In this document: one piece after another, positions 9,073 through 17,845 of the stretch
Numbering within the stretch: position 1 is the stretch's first letter
Layout of the letters: the number at the start of each line of letters is the position of its first letter
Assembly: GCA_002705575.1 (NCBI GenBank)
Contig: PAHI01000061.1
Location: 1 to 32,015 of the forward strand
Direction: 5' to 3'
DNA from: Fidelibacterota bacterium
GTDB lineage: Bacteria > Marinisomatota > Marinisomatia > SCGC-AAA003-L08 > GCA-002719095
DNA length: 32,015 bases
Position numbers and translations under genes: made by a program
Notes under the pieces: model-generated
What the model was told of the DNA's origin: nothing
Databases searched by the model: none
The model's input: the letters and a program-made list of their open reading frames with translations, nothing else

Positions 9073-10068
9073 TTATTTTTTAATTAACCCTACTTTACGA
9101 TAAACTTTTGAAATAGTCTTTTGTGCAACATAAGCTGCCTTTTGAGCTCCTTCTAAAAGAATCTTGTTCAAATATTCTTTATCACATATAATTTCATTAT
9201 ACCTATCTCTTATAGGCTTCAAAGATTCTGAAATCAATTCACCCAAATCTTTTTTAAAATCTGAATACATTTTACCTGCATATTTATCTTCAATATCTTG
9301 TGGAGTAAACCCAGAATAGCAAGAATATATAGTGATTAAATTTTTAAGTCCAGGTTTATCATCTGAAAAAACAATTTCAGAGCCTGAGTCTGTAACAGCT
9401 CTCTTAATCTTTCTTATAATTGTATCTTCATCGTCAATTAATGCAATAAAATTATTTTTATTCACATCAGATTTAGACATTTTACTAGATGGTTCTTGAA
9501 GACTCATAATTCGACCACTAGACTCTGAAATATAAGGCTCAGGAATAGTAAAAGTATCTGAATAACGATAATTAAACCTTTCTGCTAAATTCCTAGATAA
9601 TTCTAAATGTTGCTTTTGATCTGCTCCAACTGGCACAAGATCTGCATTATAAATTAAAATATCTGAAGCCATTAAGATAGGATATGTAAATAAACCCGTA
9701 TTAATATTCTTTACATGCTTTTTTGATTTATCTTTAAACTGGGTCATTCTATTAAGCTCACCAATTGAGGTGAGTGTTGATAAAACCCAGGCTAACTCTG
9801 CATGCTGATGAATATGTGATTGAATTGCAATAATACTTTTATTAGGATTTATTCCACATGCTATATATTGTGCTGCAAAAGATAAACACCTTTGTCTAAG
9901 CTCTGATGGAACTTGTTGAACGGTTAAGGAATGTAAATCAACAATTAAAAATATAGATTGATATTCATCTTGTAAGTCTACCCAATTATTTATTGCACCT
10001 AATTGATTAGCGATACAAAGCTCACCAGATGGCTGTATTCCTGATAATATTGTTTTCTTACTACTCAT
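9073..10068 (-). CDS. trpS: Tryptophanyl-tRNA synthetase
   Basis: This class I aminoacyl-tRNA synthetase charges tRNA-Trp. At 331 residues it is normal for bacterial TrpRS. It has the N-terminal SGIQPSGEL signature, the GADQKQHLELSR tRNA/dimer region and the KMSKS loop at 196-200 (SKMSKSD). The HIGH-equivalent motif reads CIAN (18-21) instead of the usual TIGN, so an alanine replaces a normally conserved glycine; everything else looks intact. Its ATG directly abuts the stop of the HNH gene, suggesting translational coupling. Confidence 0.95.
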   Translation of the reverse strand: MSSKKTILSGIQPSGELCIANQLGAINNWVDLQDEYQSIFLIVDLHSLTVQQVPSELRQRCLSFAAQYIACGINPNKSIIAIQSHIHQHAELAWVLSTLTSIGELNRMTQFKDKSKKHVKNINTGLFTYPILMASDILIYNADLVPVGADQKQHLELSRNLAERFNYRYSDTFTIPEPYISESSGRIMSLQEPSSKMSKSDVNKNNFIALIDDEDTIIRKIKRAVTDSGSEIVFSDDKPGLKNLITIYSCYSGFTPQDIEDKYAGKMYSDFKKDLGELISESLKPIRDRYNEIICDKEYLNKILLEGAQKAAYVAQKTISKVYRKVGLIKK

Positions 10069-10587
10069 TTAATTTTTCATATATAAATACTCTTTCCAAG
10101 AATTCTGCAAACTAGTATTAATATACTGCTTAAAATAAAAAAGATAATTAGGTTTTTTGGGCTTTTTTAATAGCTTCATATTTATATTTTCTAAAAGATT
10201 ATCTCCCTTTTTAGCGTTACAGTCAACGCATGCTGCAACAAGGTTTTCCCAAGTATTCTTACCTCCTTTATTCCTAGGAAAAATATGGTCAATAGTCATC
10301 ACATTTGATTTTCTAGAACAATACTGACATACGAAATTATCTCTTTTAAGAATGTTCATCCTATTTAAAACAACATCACTTCTAAAAAATCCAACATATT
10401 GCTTTATCCTAATAATGCTTGGCAAGCTCATACTAAATTCTTGCGATCGAACAATATCTGAGTAATTAGCAATACATTCTGATTTATCTGATAAGATTGA
10501 AATAATTGCGCGCTTAGCTCCTATCACCATTAAAGGTTCGTAGCTTTGATTCAACACAAGAACTTTTTTACCTAAAATATTATCCAT
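10069..10587 (-). CDS. HNH endonuclease family protein
   Basis: This 172-residue protein belongs to the stand-alone HNH family common in FCB-group and other bacterial chromosomes. The HNH core has paired zinc ligands CxxC at 87-90 and CxxC at 120-123 and the catalytic-type DH at 100-101 in TIDHIFPRNKGGKNTWENL. The first 80 residues carry the conserved VLVLNQSYEPL and RAI(I)SILSDK segments of this subfamily. It lies between an NlpC/P60 gene and trpS without gaps. The family has no settled role; a housekeeping DNA or RNA nuclease is possible, and nothing marks it as a mobile homing enzyme. Confidence 0.88.
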   Translation of the reverse strand: MDNILGKKVLVLNQSYEPLMVIGAKRAIISILSDKSECIANYSDIVRSQEFSMSLPSIIRIKQYVGFFRSDVVLNRMNILKRDNFVCQYCSRKSNVMTIDHIFPRNKGGKNTWENLVAACVDCNAKKGDNLLENINMKLLKKPKKPNYLFYFKQYINTSLQNSWKEYLYMKN

Positions 10588-10588
10588 T

Positions 10589-11620
10589 CTATTTGAATCT
10601 CATTATTTGCGATAACCGCATTGGCTGTAGATCCGTTCTAGGTACAAATTCTCCATTATAATCATACATAGACTGCACTTCATCTCCTTCAATAACAACA
10701 TAGTCGCAAAAAACGTTCCCTCTCCATGAACTTGAGTGTGTTAACACAAAAATATCTAAATGGAAATCAAATAAGGATTGATCAGTTTTTGATATAATTC
10801 CTACATGATTGACCTCTTCATTTTTCTTAAAAAAGATTAAATCTCCTATTTCAACTTTTTCTTTTTTAATAGGCTGCAATAAACTCGAATTAATTTGATC
10901 TTTAGTATCTCTTGGAATCTGATACCCTGCCAAATTGGAGCAGGTCTGTACTAGTCCTGAACAATCATATCCTTGAAAACTTCTGCCGCCCCAAAGATAA
11001 GGTGTATCGCACAATAACCTTGCATAGGATTCAATTAGATATCTCCTGTTAAAAGAATAATTAGTTCCTTCCATTATTATAGAAACATCTTTATCATTAT
11101 GATTAAATGACTCTGTCCTATTTTTATCGATCACATCAAGATTTAAGCCATATTCACCCAATAAAAATTCATAATAATCGAAGTGTTCTTCTGATGGAAC
11201 CAAATAATAATTATCATTCTCTTCTATTACAGGCAAAACACATGACATTGATATTTTTTTGTGCCAATTTTGAGACTCCTCTTTTAAAAATAATTCATGA
11301 CTAGTTTTCAAGCCTTCATTTTTACCCCTAACAATAGGTCTGCGGGATGGAAGTCTATAAATTTTAATTTTTTGATTTGTATCAAGCATATCCAGCAACA
11401 TTTCGTTATGCCTTAAATTACCACAAGTTAAATACATACCATTAACCCAACCCACATAACCATCCCTTTTTAGTTTAATCTTATACCATTCATTAAATTT
11501 ACCGTTTATACGTACCTCTTCCCAAAGAAGAGCTTGGTTTATCATCTCTGATTTGAAAGTTGGTTCAGAAAATATGCCACATGCATAAACCTTAACTATG
11601 GCACGCTCTGGAAGATTCAT
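10589..11620 (-). CDS. NlpC/P60 peptidase with SH3-like domains (YkfC-like)
   Basis: NlpC/P60 enzymes cut gamma-D-glutamyl bonds in peptidoglycan peptides. The 343-residue protein has bacterial SH3-like modules in its first half (for example DGYVGWVNGMYL, about 53-64) and a C-terminal catalytic domain. The catalytic triad is visible: Cys220 in GYDCSGLVQ, His272 in VNHVGIIS and His295 in LTHSS. The SH3-plus-NlpC layout and length resemble YkfC-type gamma-D-Glu-diamino acid endopeptidases. There is no signal peptide or membrane anchor, so it probably works in the cytoplasm on imported muropeptides, matching the salvage cluster upstream. It overlaps the tyrS stop by four bases, which fixes the start. 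Confidence 0.87.
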   Translation of the reverse strand: MNLPERAIVKVYACGIFSEPTFKSEMINQALLWEEVRINGKFNEWYKIKLKRDGYVGWVNGMYLTCGNLRHNEMLLDMLDTNQKIKIYRLPSRRPIVRGKNEGLKTSHELFLKEESQNWHKKISMSCVLPVIEENDNYYLVPSEEHFDYYEFLLGEYGLNLDVIDKNRTESFNHNDKDVSIIMEGTNYSFNRRYLIESYARLLCDTPYLWGGRSFQGYDCSGLVQTCSNLAGYQIPRDTKDQINSSLLQPIKKEKVEIGDLIFFKKNEEVNHVGIISKTDQSLFDFHLDIFVLTHSSSWRGNVFCDYVVIEGDEVQSMYDYNGEFVPRTDLQPMRLSQIMRFK

Positions 11621-12816
11621 TGAACTATTTTGAGGAATTTACGCTTTCCGCACTTAATGACTTGTTTTTTAACTTCAAGAATAAGGTTAATATCGCTGAT
11701 TTTAATATCATCAATTTTAACAGCACCTTGTTTAATTAGACGCTTAGCCTCAGCGTTGCTATTAACTAAGTTATTTTCAGTTAAGATATGAAGAAGTTTT
11801 TTTGGCTTATTCATTATATATTCTTCGATATCTTCAGGAATAGATTTTTGAATAAAAACCTGATCAAAGCGCGCCATTGCTTTTAAAGAATCCCCCTTAG
11901 AGTGATAAAATTCTATAATTTTACAAGCAAGCTCACGCTTCATATCTCTTGGATTAGTAATCTCAAATCTTAATCTAAAGTCTAACAAATCATCATCAGA
12001 TGAATTTGTACAATATTCATAATATTTCAATATAAGCTCATCAGGTATTGACAGAACTTTTCCAAACATATCATCAGGAGTATCTGTAAATCCAATATAA
12101 TTATCATTACTTTTGGACATCTTCTCAATGCCATCTAACCCTTCAATAATAGGTGTTGTTATAATGACTTGAGGCTCTTGATTTGAATCTCTTTGCAAGT
12201 CCCTCCCAACAAGCAAATTAAACTTTTGGTCAGTACCTCCAAGCTCAATATCAGTATTCATAACGACACTATCATAACCTTGAGCAAGTGGATACAAAAA
12301 TTCATGAATTGCAATTGGAGAACCTGATTTATAACGTTTAGTAAAATCATCTCTTTCTAACATTCGAGCAACGGTGTACTTTGACGCTAACGAAATAATA
12401 TCATTAAATGTCATTTTACTTAGCCATTCAGAATTATTTTTAGTTACAAGCGTCCTTGAATTTAAAATTTTAGTAGCTTGGTCAAGGTATGTTATTGCAT
12501 TCTTTTTAGTATCTTGAATAGTAAGCTGTGGTCGTGTTTTATTTTTTCCTGTAGGGTCTCCTATCATTGCAGTAAAATCTCCAATAAGCAAAGTAACACG
12601 GTGTCCTAAATCTTGAAAATCACGCATTTTCGCAAGGATAACACCATGCCCTACATGAAGATCAGGCCGACTAGGATCACATCCACATTTAACCTCTAAA
12701 GGTTTTCTCTGCTTTATCGAATCTTCAATTTTTTTAACAATTTCTTCTTCAGGGATTATCTCTTCAGCACCCTTTTTAATTAAATCCATTTGTTCATTCA
12801 AACTGGCAAATTTCAT
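11617..12816 (-). CDS. tyrS: Tyrosyl-tRNA synthetase
   Basis: This class I synthetase charges tRNA-Tyr. The 399-residue product shows the ATP-binding PDLHVGH (HIGH motif at 54-57), FQDLGH and IGDPTGK segments, the tyrosine-binding region YPLAQGYDSVVMNTDIELGG with GGTDQKFN, and KMSKS at 232-236. A C-terminal S4 RNA-binding domain follows (AEAKRLIKQGAVKIDD, about 357-372). The sequence around HVGH and its length fit the TyrZ-like TyrRS subgroup. It overlaps both neighbours (smpB upstream, NlpC/P60 downstream) by four bases, so the three are probably translated in a coupled way. Confidence 0.96.
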   Translation of the reverse strand: MKFASLNEQMDLIKKGAEEIIPEEEIVKKIEDSIKQRKPLEVKCGCDPSRPDLHVGHGVILAKMRDFQDLGHRVTLLIGDFTAMIGDPTGKNKTRPQLTIQDTKKNAITYLDQATKILNSRTLVTKNNSEWLSKMTFNDIISLASKYTVARMLERDDFTKRYKSGSPIAIHEFLYPLAQGYDSVVMNTDIELGGTDQKFNLLVGRDLQRDSNQEPQVIITTPIIEGLDGIEKMSKSNDNYIGFTDTPDDMFGKVLSIPDELILKYYEYCTNSSDDDLLDFRLRFEITNPRDMKRELACKIIEFYHSKGDSLKAMARFDQVFIQKSIPEDIEEYIMNKPKKLLHILTENNLVNSNAEAKRLIKQGAVKIDDIKISDINLILEVKKQVIKCGKRKFLKIVQ

Positions 12817-13265
12817 AATCTCTCTTTTAGTTTTCTATCTATATCTCTTTTCACATCCATATCCTGCTTATCTTTTCTCTTATCCCAAAGCTTCTTACCT
12901 TTCGCAACACCAAACTCTACTTTAACCTTACCTCTTTTAAAATATACGCTTATAGGCACGATAGTATTTCCCTTTTGCTGAGTAAGCACTTGAATTTCTT
13001 CCAATTCTTTACCATTCAACAATAATTTTTTAACTCTTTGCGGGTCATGGGAAGTATAGCCGCTATTGGAATATTCTGAAATATTCATACCTATTGCAAA
13101 AAGCTCATTTTTAATAAACCTAATATAAGACTCCTTAATGTTAATCTTGCCTTCACGAATCGCTTTTACCTCTGAACCAAGAAGAACTACGCCAGATTCA
13201 AATTTCTTAAGAATATGATAGTTGAAATAAGCTTTTCGATTTTTAGATATAATTTTAAGATTCAT
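12813..13265 (-). CDS. smpB: SsrA-binding protein SmpB
   Basis: SmpB binds tmRNA and delivers it to stalled ribosomes for trans-translation. The 150 residues are the standard length. Signatures are ISKNRKAYFNYHI at the N-terminus, VLLGSEVKAIREGKINIKESY, then HDPQRVKKLLLNGKE, and the basic C-terminal tail GVAKGKKLWDKRKDKQDMD with a following helical DRKLKERL that reaches the decoding centre. The tmRNA gene (ssrA) is not visible nearby. A 57-base gap separates it from the small exported protein upstream; its ATG lacks a strong ribosome binding site. Confidence 0.96.
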   Translation of the reverse strand: MNLKIISKNRKAYFNYHILKKFESGVVLLGSEVKAIREGKINIKESYIRFIKNELFAIGMNISEYSNSGYTSHDPQRVKKLLLNGKELEEIQVLTQQKGNTIVPISVYFKRGKVKVEFGVAKGKKLWDKRKDKQDMDVKRDIDRKLKERL

Positions 13266-13322
13266 TGCTTGACATCATTTAGCTATTAAATTACTTAGCA
13301 ACTAAAGGATATACAATAAATA

Positions 13323-13634
13323 TTAGTGATAAACATCTTCAATTTCATAATCCTCGAATGCACAACCCCACTTATCAAGAGATGTTTTAAAATCTTGAAT
13401 TGAAAATTCATTGTAATCGACTATTATCTCTACAAAGCCTGCATCTGAATTAATATTATTATTCTCTACGCCGTTTAATTTCTGAAGCTCATTGTAAATA
13501 GATTTTTTTATATCTAAATCACTAATTTCTGGAACAGTGAAAATTATTTTTGCTAGACTCGAATGCCTTTCTATAGAAGCTGAATATACTGCAATTAAAG
13601 ACGTTAGTATGATTGTAAAACATGCTAGTTTCAT
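13323..13634 (-). CDS. Small exported protein, possibly a ferredoxin-like (HMA-type) fold
   Basis: From the ATG at 13634 the product is 103 residues with a clear signal peptide (MKLACFTIILTSLIAVYSA). A TTG at 13679 would place about 15 extra residues before it and is less likely. The mature part has an alternating strand-helix pattern (KIIFTVPEIS, then DIKKSIYNELQKLNGV, then FVEIIVDYNEF, then IQDFKTSLDKWG) that fits the beta-alpha-beta-beta-alpha-beta layout of heavy-metal-associated domains. It has no CxxC metal motif, and the only cysteine in the mature part is near the C-terminus (WGCAFED). The fold call is inference and the function is unknown. It stands between gaps of 106 and 57 bases, so it may have its own promoter. 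Confidence 0.6.
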   Translation of the reverse strand: MKLACFTIILTSLIAVYSASIERHSSLAKIIFTVPEISDLDIKKSIYNELQKLNGVENNNINSDAGFVEIIVDYNEFSIQDFKTSLDKWGCAFEDYEIEDVYH

Positions 13635-13740
13635 ATATACACGAAATTTAAAAATAAGAACAGGTAATATGCAAGACAATACTTAAAGTAATTTATTAAG
13701 TGATTGTTGTAAGTAAACTATGTTAAAAATAAAAGCATTC

Positions 13741-15027
13741 CTACATAGAATCATCAACAACTTTATCTAATATATATATTCCAGCAATTAAAAGCAGACT
13801 AACAACAAGCATCCCAATCTCTTGTGAACCTGTAATTATAATCATAAGTGAAAGAATAAGAAATCCTGCAAATGATGTTGCTTTACCAGAGAAAGCATAA
13901 AAACCGTAAAACTCGCTTGTTTTTTCATGCGGAACAATACGCCCCATAAGAGATCTGCTCGCAGATTGATTGGGGCCAGATGCAATACCCATAATGATTC
14001 CTGCCAGCCAAAACCAGCCCTCATTAGAAGCAAGAACAGCTATCATGACAGCAGAAAAAATTGAATAATTGCTAATTTGTATTGTTCTTTTTGCTCCTAA
14101 TCTATCATCCAAAAAACCAAACACAAACGCCCCTAAGCCTGCAGCAACATTTATTCCTATGCCAAATAATAAAACCATCTGAATAGTCCATCCAAACTTT
14201 TCTCTAGCAAATATACCGCCAAAAGAAAAAATAGTCAGAATAGCATCATTATAAAGCATTCTTGCAATCAAGAACCTAACAATATTTTTATATTTTCTAA
14301 TTTCTCTAAAAGTCTTTAAAATCATTTCATAGGATTTTTTTATTGATATACTTTTCGAACGATCAACTTTTCTATCTTTTAAAAATATAAATGTTGGTAA
14401 AGAAAAAACAGCGAACCATATTGAAATAAAAATTGGCATAGCTCTAACATGCTCAAAAGTGTCTTTATTGAGAGTATTTCCTGTAAAAGGATTAACTGGC
14501 TGTTCTGGAAAATGAAACACAACCAAGCACAGAACTAAACCAATTAATCCACCTAAATAACCAAAAGACCATCCATATCCAGAAATACGACCAATTTTTT
14601 CTTTTGGAGCAATATCAGGTAAATACGAGTTACAAAAAACCTGCCCCATTTCAAATGCTGAATTTGAAATAATTACTAAAAAAAGGGCTAAAAAAACCTG
14701 GCCTTCAGTAGGGAAATATAAAAAAATACAACTAAGAATACATACCCATGTACATGAAATAAGGTATACTTTCCTATATCCGCTCCTATCTGCAATTGCT
14801 CCCATTAAAGGAGATAGCAGTGCAACTATAATTGCACATATAGAAATAGCAAAAAGCCATAGTGAGTCTGGATTAGAATAACTTGAAGCTAAATTTCCTG
14901 TAAAAAAAGCTGAATAAACAAAAGTAATAATTATTGTTGGATATGGTTGATTAGCAAAGTCATATATAGACCATGTAAAAATAGTTCTCCTATAATTCTT
15001 TGTATAATCCTCGATTTTTTCTTTCAT
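13741..15027 (-). CDS. UMF1/Atg22-type MFS transporter
   Basis: This 428-residue inner-membrane protein has about twelve hydrophobic segments. Its N-terminal TWSIYDFANQPYPTIIITFVY segment (the family's SWxxYDWANS-type motif; positions about 19-39) and the loop SPLMGAIADRSGYRK are typical of the UMF1 (Atg22-like) branch of the major facilitator superfamily. The substrate is unknown for most members. It is the last gene of the tight cluster with the NamZ and NagZ fusions, so transport of a muropeptide, sugar or amino acid product is a reasonable guess. It starts 12 bases after the small membrane ORF. The nearest GAGG is 14 bases before the ATG, longer than ideal, so translation may depend on coupling. 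Confidence 0.85.
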   Translation of the reverse strand: MKEKIEDYTKNYRRTIFTWSIYDFANQPYPTIIITFVYSAFFTGNLASSYSNPDSLWLFAISICAIIVALLSPLMGAIADRSGYRKVYLISCTWVCILSCIFLYFPTEGQVFLALFLVIISNSAFEMGQVFCNSYLPDIAPKEKIGRISGYGWSFGYLGGLIGLVLCLVVFHFPEQPVNPFTGNTLNKDTFEHVRAMPIFISIWFAVFSLPTFIFLKDRKVDRSKSISIKKSYEMILKTFREIRKYKNIVRFLIARMLYNDAILTIFSFGGIFAREKFGWTIQMVLLFGIGINVAAGLGAFVFGFLDDRLGAKRTIQISNYSIFSAVMIAVLASNEGWFWLAGIIMGIASGPNQSASRSLMGRIVPHEKTSEFYGFYAFSGKATSFAGFLILSLMIIITGSQEIGMLVVSLLLIAGIYILDKVVDDSM

Positions 15028-15038
15028 AGTTTATTAAT

Positions 15039-15170
15039 CTACCTCTTTTTATTGTTTAAAAGCTCTCTTATTTCAAAAAAACCTTTATACGACACATATG
15101 AAAAAAGGACTATAAATAAAAAAATTGAAATAAAAAAAACTACTTTCCAAAAATATATCCAAAAACTCAT
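15039..15170 (-). CDS. 43-residue single-pass membrane protein, possible symporter accessory subunit
   Basis: A short frame starts with ATG at 15170, overlapping the stop of the NamZ-symporter gene in an ATGA arrangement, and ends with TAG at 15041-15039. An AGGTAGG ribosome binding site lies at 15182-15176, five bases before the ATG. The product begins MSFWIYFWKVVFFISIFLFI, one membrane helix, and ends in a charged tail (KGFFEIRELLNNKKR). Very small single-pass proteins are encoded beside SSS symporters in various prokaryotes, so an accessory or stabilising subunit is likely. The tail, with its K-G-x-x-E-I-R-E-L pattern, resembles such proteins as I remember them, but I could not check. It sits between the fusion transporter and the MFS gene. 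Confidence 0.72.
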   Translation of the reverse strand: MSFWIYFWKVVFFISIFLFIVLFSYVSYKGFFEIRELLNNKKR

Positions 15171-17845
15171 TTTGACCTACCTGTAAATAATAATGGCCCA
15201 AAAAATGAGCCTATATACATCACTGCAATTGATAAAAAAACAACTATAATCCCAATTAAAGAAGAACTGATATCTATTTCTAAATAGTTTTTGATCGGAC
15301 TTAACCCAATTAAAGAAATTAGTCCACAAAATAAAGAACAGTAAGCTCCATACTTGTTAACGATACTAGAATATAGCCCTAGAACAACTAAAGATATAGC
15401 TCCTGAAAAATATACAGATCCAGTAATAGCTAAGTAGCCCCAGATATCGTCTGAGCCTTTGTAAAAAATTCCCCAATATAATATGTAAAAACCTAGCAAA
15501 ACTATAATGATACGAGATATAGTAATTTTTTTATCAGATGATATTTTACCTTTTTTTAATGGCGTAATTATATCATTTGTTATAATTGTACTCCAACATA
15601 ATAAATAACTATCATGAGTACTCATAAAGGCAGAAAGCATAGCAGCAATAACAAGTCCAACTACTCCAATTGGCAGTATTTCTCTTAAAAACGATGGCAT
15701 CCCTCCTAGAGATGTATCAGCTCCAAAACCGCTAGTCAAAACAATATCTCCTCTAAAATATACAAATGCACAAATACCTAAAAAACTAGGAACCATAAAT
15801 CTAATCATAAAGGATATCGAAGACCACATATATTGCTTTTTAACAGACTCAGAATCTTTCATAGCTAAGGCTCGAGTTGTAGCGGTCGGCCATATAACGC
15901 AGCTAACAAAAGCTAAAATAATCATCCAAAGTATATAATCATATCCAAAAGACGTATTTATCACAGGATTGAATGCTGGCTCACCAATACCCTTTTCTAA
16001 ATGACTAAATATATTATTCCAACCTACATAATAAATTGCCAAAAAAGTTGAAATTAATAGACCTAAGGAAAGCATAACAAATTGAATATAATCTGTAATT
16101 ATAACAGAAAGCATCCCTCCAAGCAAAGTATACATTAAAACAAGCACTAATAGAAAAAACATAATTAAGTGCAATCCTATTCCAATATCTCCAAATATTG
16201 CTTGAAGAAAAATTCCTCCAACCTTCAAGAATAAGCCCATATTTAATATTCCACCAATAACAAGAAAAAACGCTCCAAGAATTTGCACTTCCTTACCATA
16301 CCTTAATCCGTAAAACTCTGGAATACTTTTCACATTAAGATTCCTTAGCTTTGTAATAACAAAACCACTAAAACCTATACAAAGAGTTATAATAAAAGCA
16401 ATAAAACCAATATGAAAAGAAGCAAAATACCCACTCCAACCTTGCTGAGCATTATACATTACAGTAATTAACCCTAGCTCTGTTCCTGCCATTGATGCAA
16501 CACCTAAGCCGATCCCTATATTGCTATTAGCAATCATAAAGTCATTAAAAGTATTCACTCTGTTTTTAAGAAAAAACCCAATACAAAAAATTATTAAAAT
16601 GTAAATGATAATTATAAGCATATCAATAAGGCTTATTTGTTTTTTTATAGGATATATTAACGAATGCTCTCTTTTAATCTTGAAATTTTCTAGATCTATC
16701 GTGTTTGAATAAAACAATTGATTTAAATCATGCGATTCATTTATTGCAATTCTCAAATCAACGCCGCCATAAAGTTTATCAAAAAAATCTGAATTAAACT
16801 TAAAATCTTCTTTGTGATTTTTATATATCTCGGAGATTATCTGTACACCAACAATAAATGGATTAACCTTTAAATAGTCACTAATATGAATCTGAATTCC
16901 ATTACACTCAATTCCACTATACTTAGATTTACTAGGTGTATATTTTCTCTGAGAAAAAGAAACTCCTTCTAAATTTAAATTATTAAGCCTAAAAGCTATA
17001 TGCTCACTATTAAGCCAGGGGGAACCAAGCAACATAAAAGGTGAATCTGTTCCTCTTCCCTCAGATACATTTGTCCCTTCTAACAAACAAGTACCCAGAT
17101 ACATTAAAGCAGTTTTTTTATCTTTAATATTAGGAGAAGGAGAAATCCAATTTTTATCATAATTAATATCCCATTCATCTCTATTCCAACCATGCACCTT
17201 AATAACCTTTAAATCAAGATTTTTAGAGCCTTCAATTAAACCGTTACGCTTAATAAACAAAGCTATTTCTCCAATTGTCATGCCATGCCTAACAGGTATA
17301 GGATGCATACCTACAAAAGAGCTGAAATCTAAATCTAAAACAGAACCCTGAACAATATTTCCTCCAATAGGATTTGGGCGGTCCAAAACAATAAATTGAA
17401 GATTATTTTGTGACGCTTTTTCCATAGCAAGCGTCATTGTACTAACATATGTGTAATAACGAACACCGATATCTTGTATATCAAAAATCAATATATCTAA
17501 ATCTTGTAAATCAACGGCTTGAGGTGATTTATTTTTTCCATATAAACTTATAATTTCTATTCCATGATTAGAGTCTACATCATTTTCAATATTTTCTCCT
17601 GCACTTCTTTTTCCTAAAAAGCCATGCTCTGGAGAAAAAATTCTAACAAGATCAACTTTTTGATCAATTAAAATATCAACTAAATGCTTATCTTGAGAGT
17701 TCACAGAAGTATGATTAGCTATCACTCCAACTCTTTTATTATTTAAAAGAGACATATGATTTATTTCAAGGGCATCTAAACCAACATAAAAACTAAAAGC
17801 TGCTTGATAAAAAAATAAAAATAATATTTTTTTTAAGAATCTAAT
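15167..17845 (-). CDS. namZ: Exported NamZ (GH171) exo-beta-N-acetylmuramidase fused to an SSS sodium/solute symporter
   Basis: Two complete proteins in one chain. Numbered from the proposed ATT start (892 residues), 1-25 form a signal peptide (MRFLKKILFLFF...). Residues 22-395 are a full DUF1343/NamZ domain with the motifs FSPEHGF (Glu73), DIQDIGVRYYTY, VLDRPNPIGG, VRHGMTIGE, SPSPN and EGTNVSEGRGT, and its usual end. Residues 400-892 are an SSS symporter with about 12-13 helices and the sodium-site-like stretch MLSAFMSTHDSYLLCWS. NamZ releases terminal MurNAc from peptidoglycan fragments. The first ATG (17755) would give 862 residues but deletes the signal peptide and the first NamZ strand (GLDALEINH), and has no ribosome binding site. 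Symporter N-termini normally face outward, which fits a periplasmic NamZ. It overlaps the preceding symporter gene. Confidence 0.85.
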   Translation of the reverse strand: MRFLKKILFLFFYQAAFSFYVGLDALEINHMSLLNNKRVGVIANHTSVNSQDKHLVDILIDQKVDLVRIFSPEHGFLGKRSAGENIENDVDSNHGIEIISLYGKNKSPQAVDLQDLDILIFDIQDIGVRYYTYVSTMTLAMEKASQNNLQFIVLDRPNPIGGNIVQGSVLDLDFSSFVGMHPIPVRHGMTIGEIALFIKRNGLIEGSKNLDLKVIKVHGWNRDEWDINYDKNWISPSPNIKDKKTALMYLGTCLLEGTNVSEGRGTDSPFMLLGSPWLNSEHIAFRLNNLNLEGVSFSQRKYTPSKSKYSGIECNGIQIHISDYLKVNPFIVGVQIISEIYKNHKEDFKFNSDFFDKLYGGVDLRIAINESHDLNQLFYSNTIDLENFKIKREHSLIYPIKKQISLIDMLIIIIYILIIFCIGFFLKNRVNTFNDFMIANSNIGIGLGVASMAGTELGLITVMYNAQQGWSGYFASFHIGFIAFIITLCIGFSGFVITKLRNLNVKSIPEFYGLRYGKEVQILGAFFLVIGGILNMGLFLKVGGIFLQAIFGDIGIGLHLIMFFLLVLVLMYTLLGGMLSVIITDYIQFVMLSLGLLISTFLAIYYVGWNNIFSHLEKGIGEPAFNPVINTSFGYDYILWMIILAFVSCVIWPTATTRALAMKDSESVKKQYMWSSISFMIRFMVPSFLGICAFVYFRGDIVLTSGFGADTSLGGMPSFLREILPIGVVGLVIAAMLSAFMSTHDSYLLCWSTIITNDIITPLKKGKISSDKKITISRIIIVLLGFYILYWGIFYKGSDDIWGYLAITGSVYFSGAISLVVLGLYSSIVNKYGAYCSLFCGLISLIGLSPIKNYLEIDISSSLIGIIVVFLSIAVMYIGSFFGPLLFTGRSK

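Noticed and set aside
10069..10587. Homing endonuclease or restriction enzyme reading of the HNH protein
   Set aside because: There is no intron, intein, methylase or other mobile context; it sits in a tight housekeeping gene group and belongs to a common stand-alone family.
13635..13740. Hairpin (ACTTAA/TTAAGT) and possible promoter in the 106-base gap
   Set aside because: The stem is six weak pairs with a nine-base loop, and the best -35 candidates match only three of six consensus bases.
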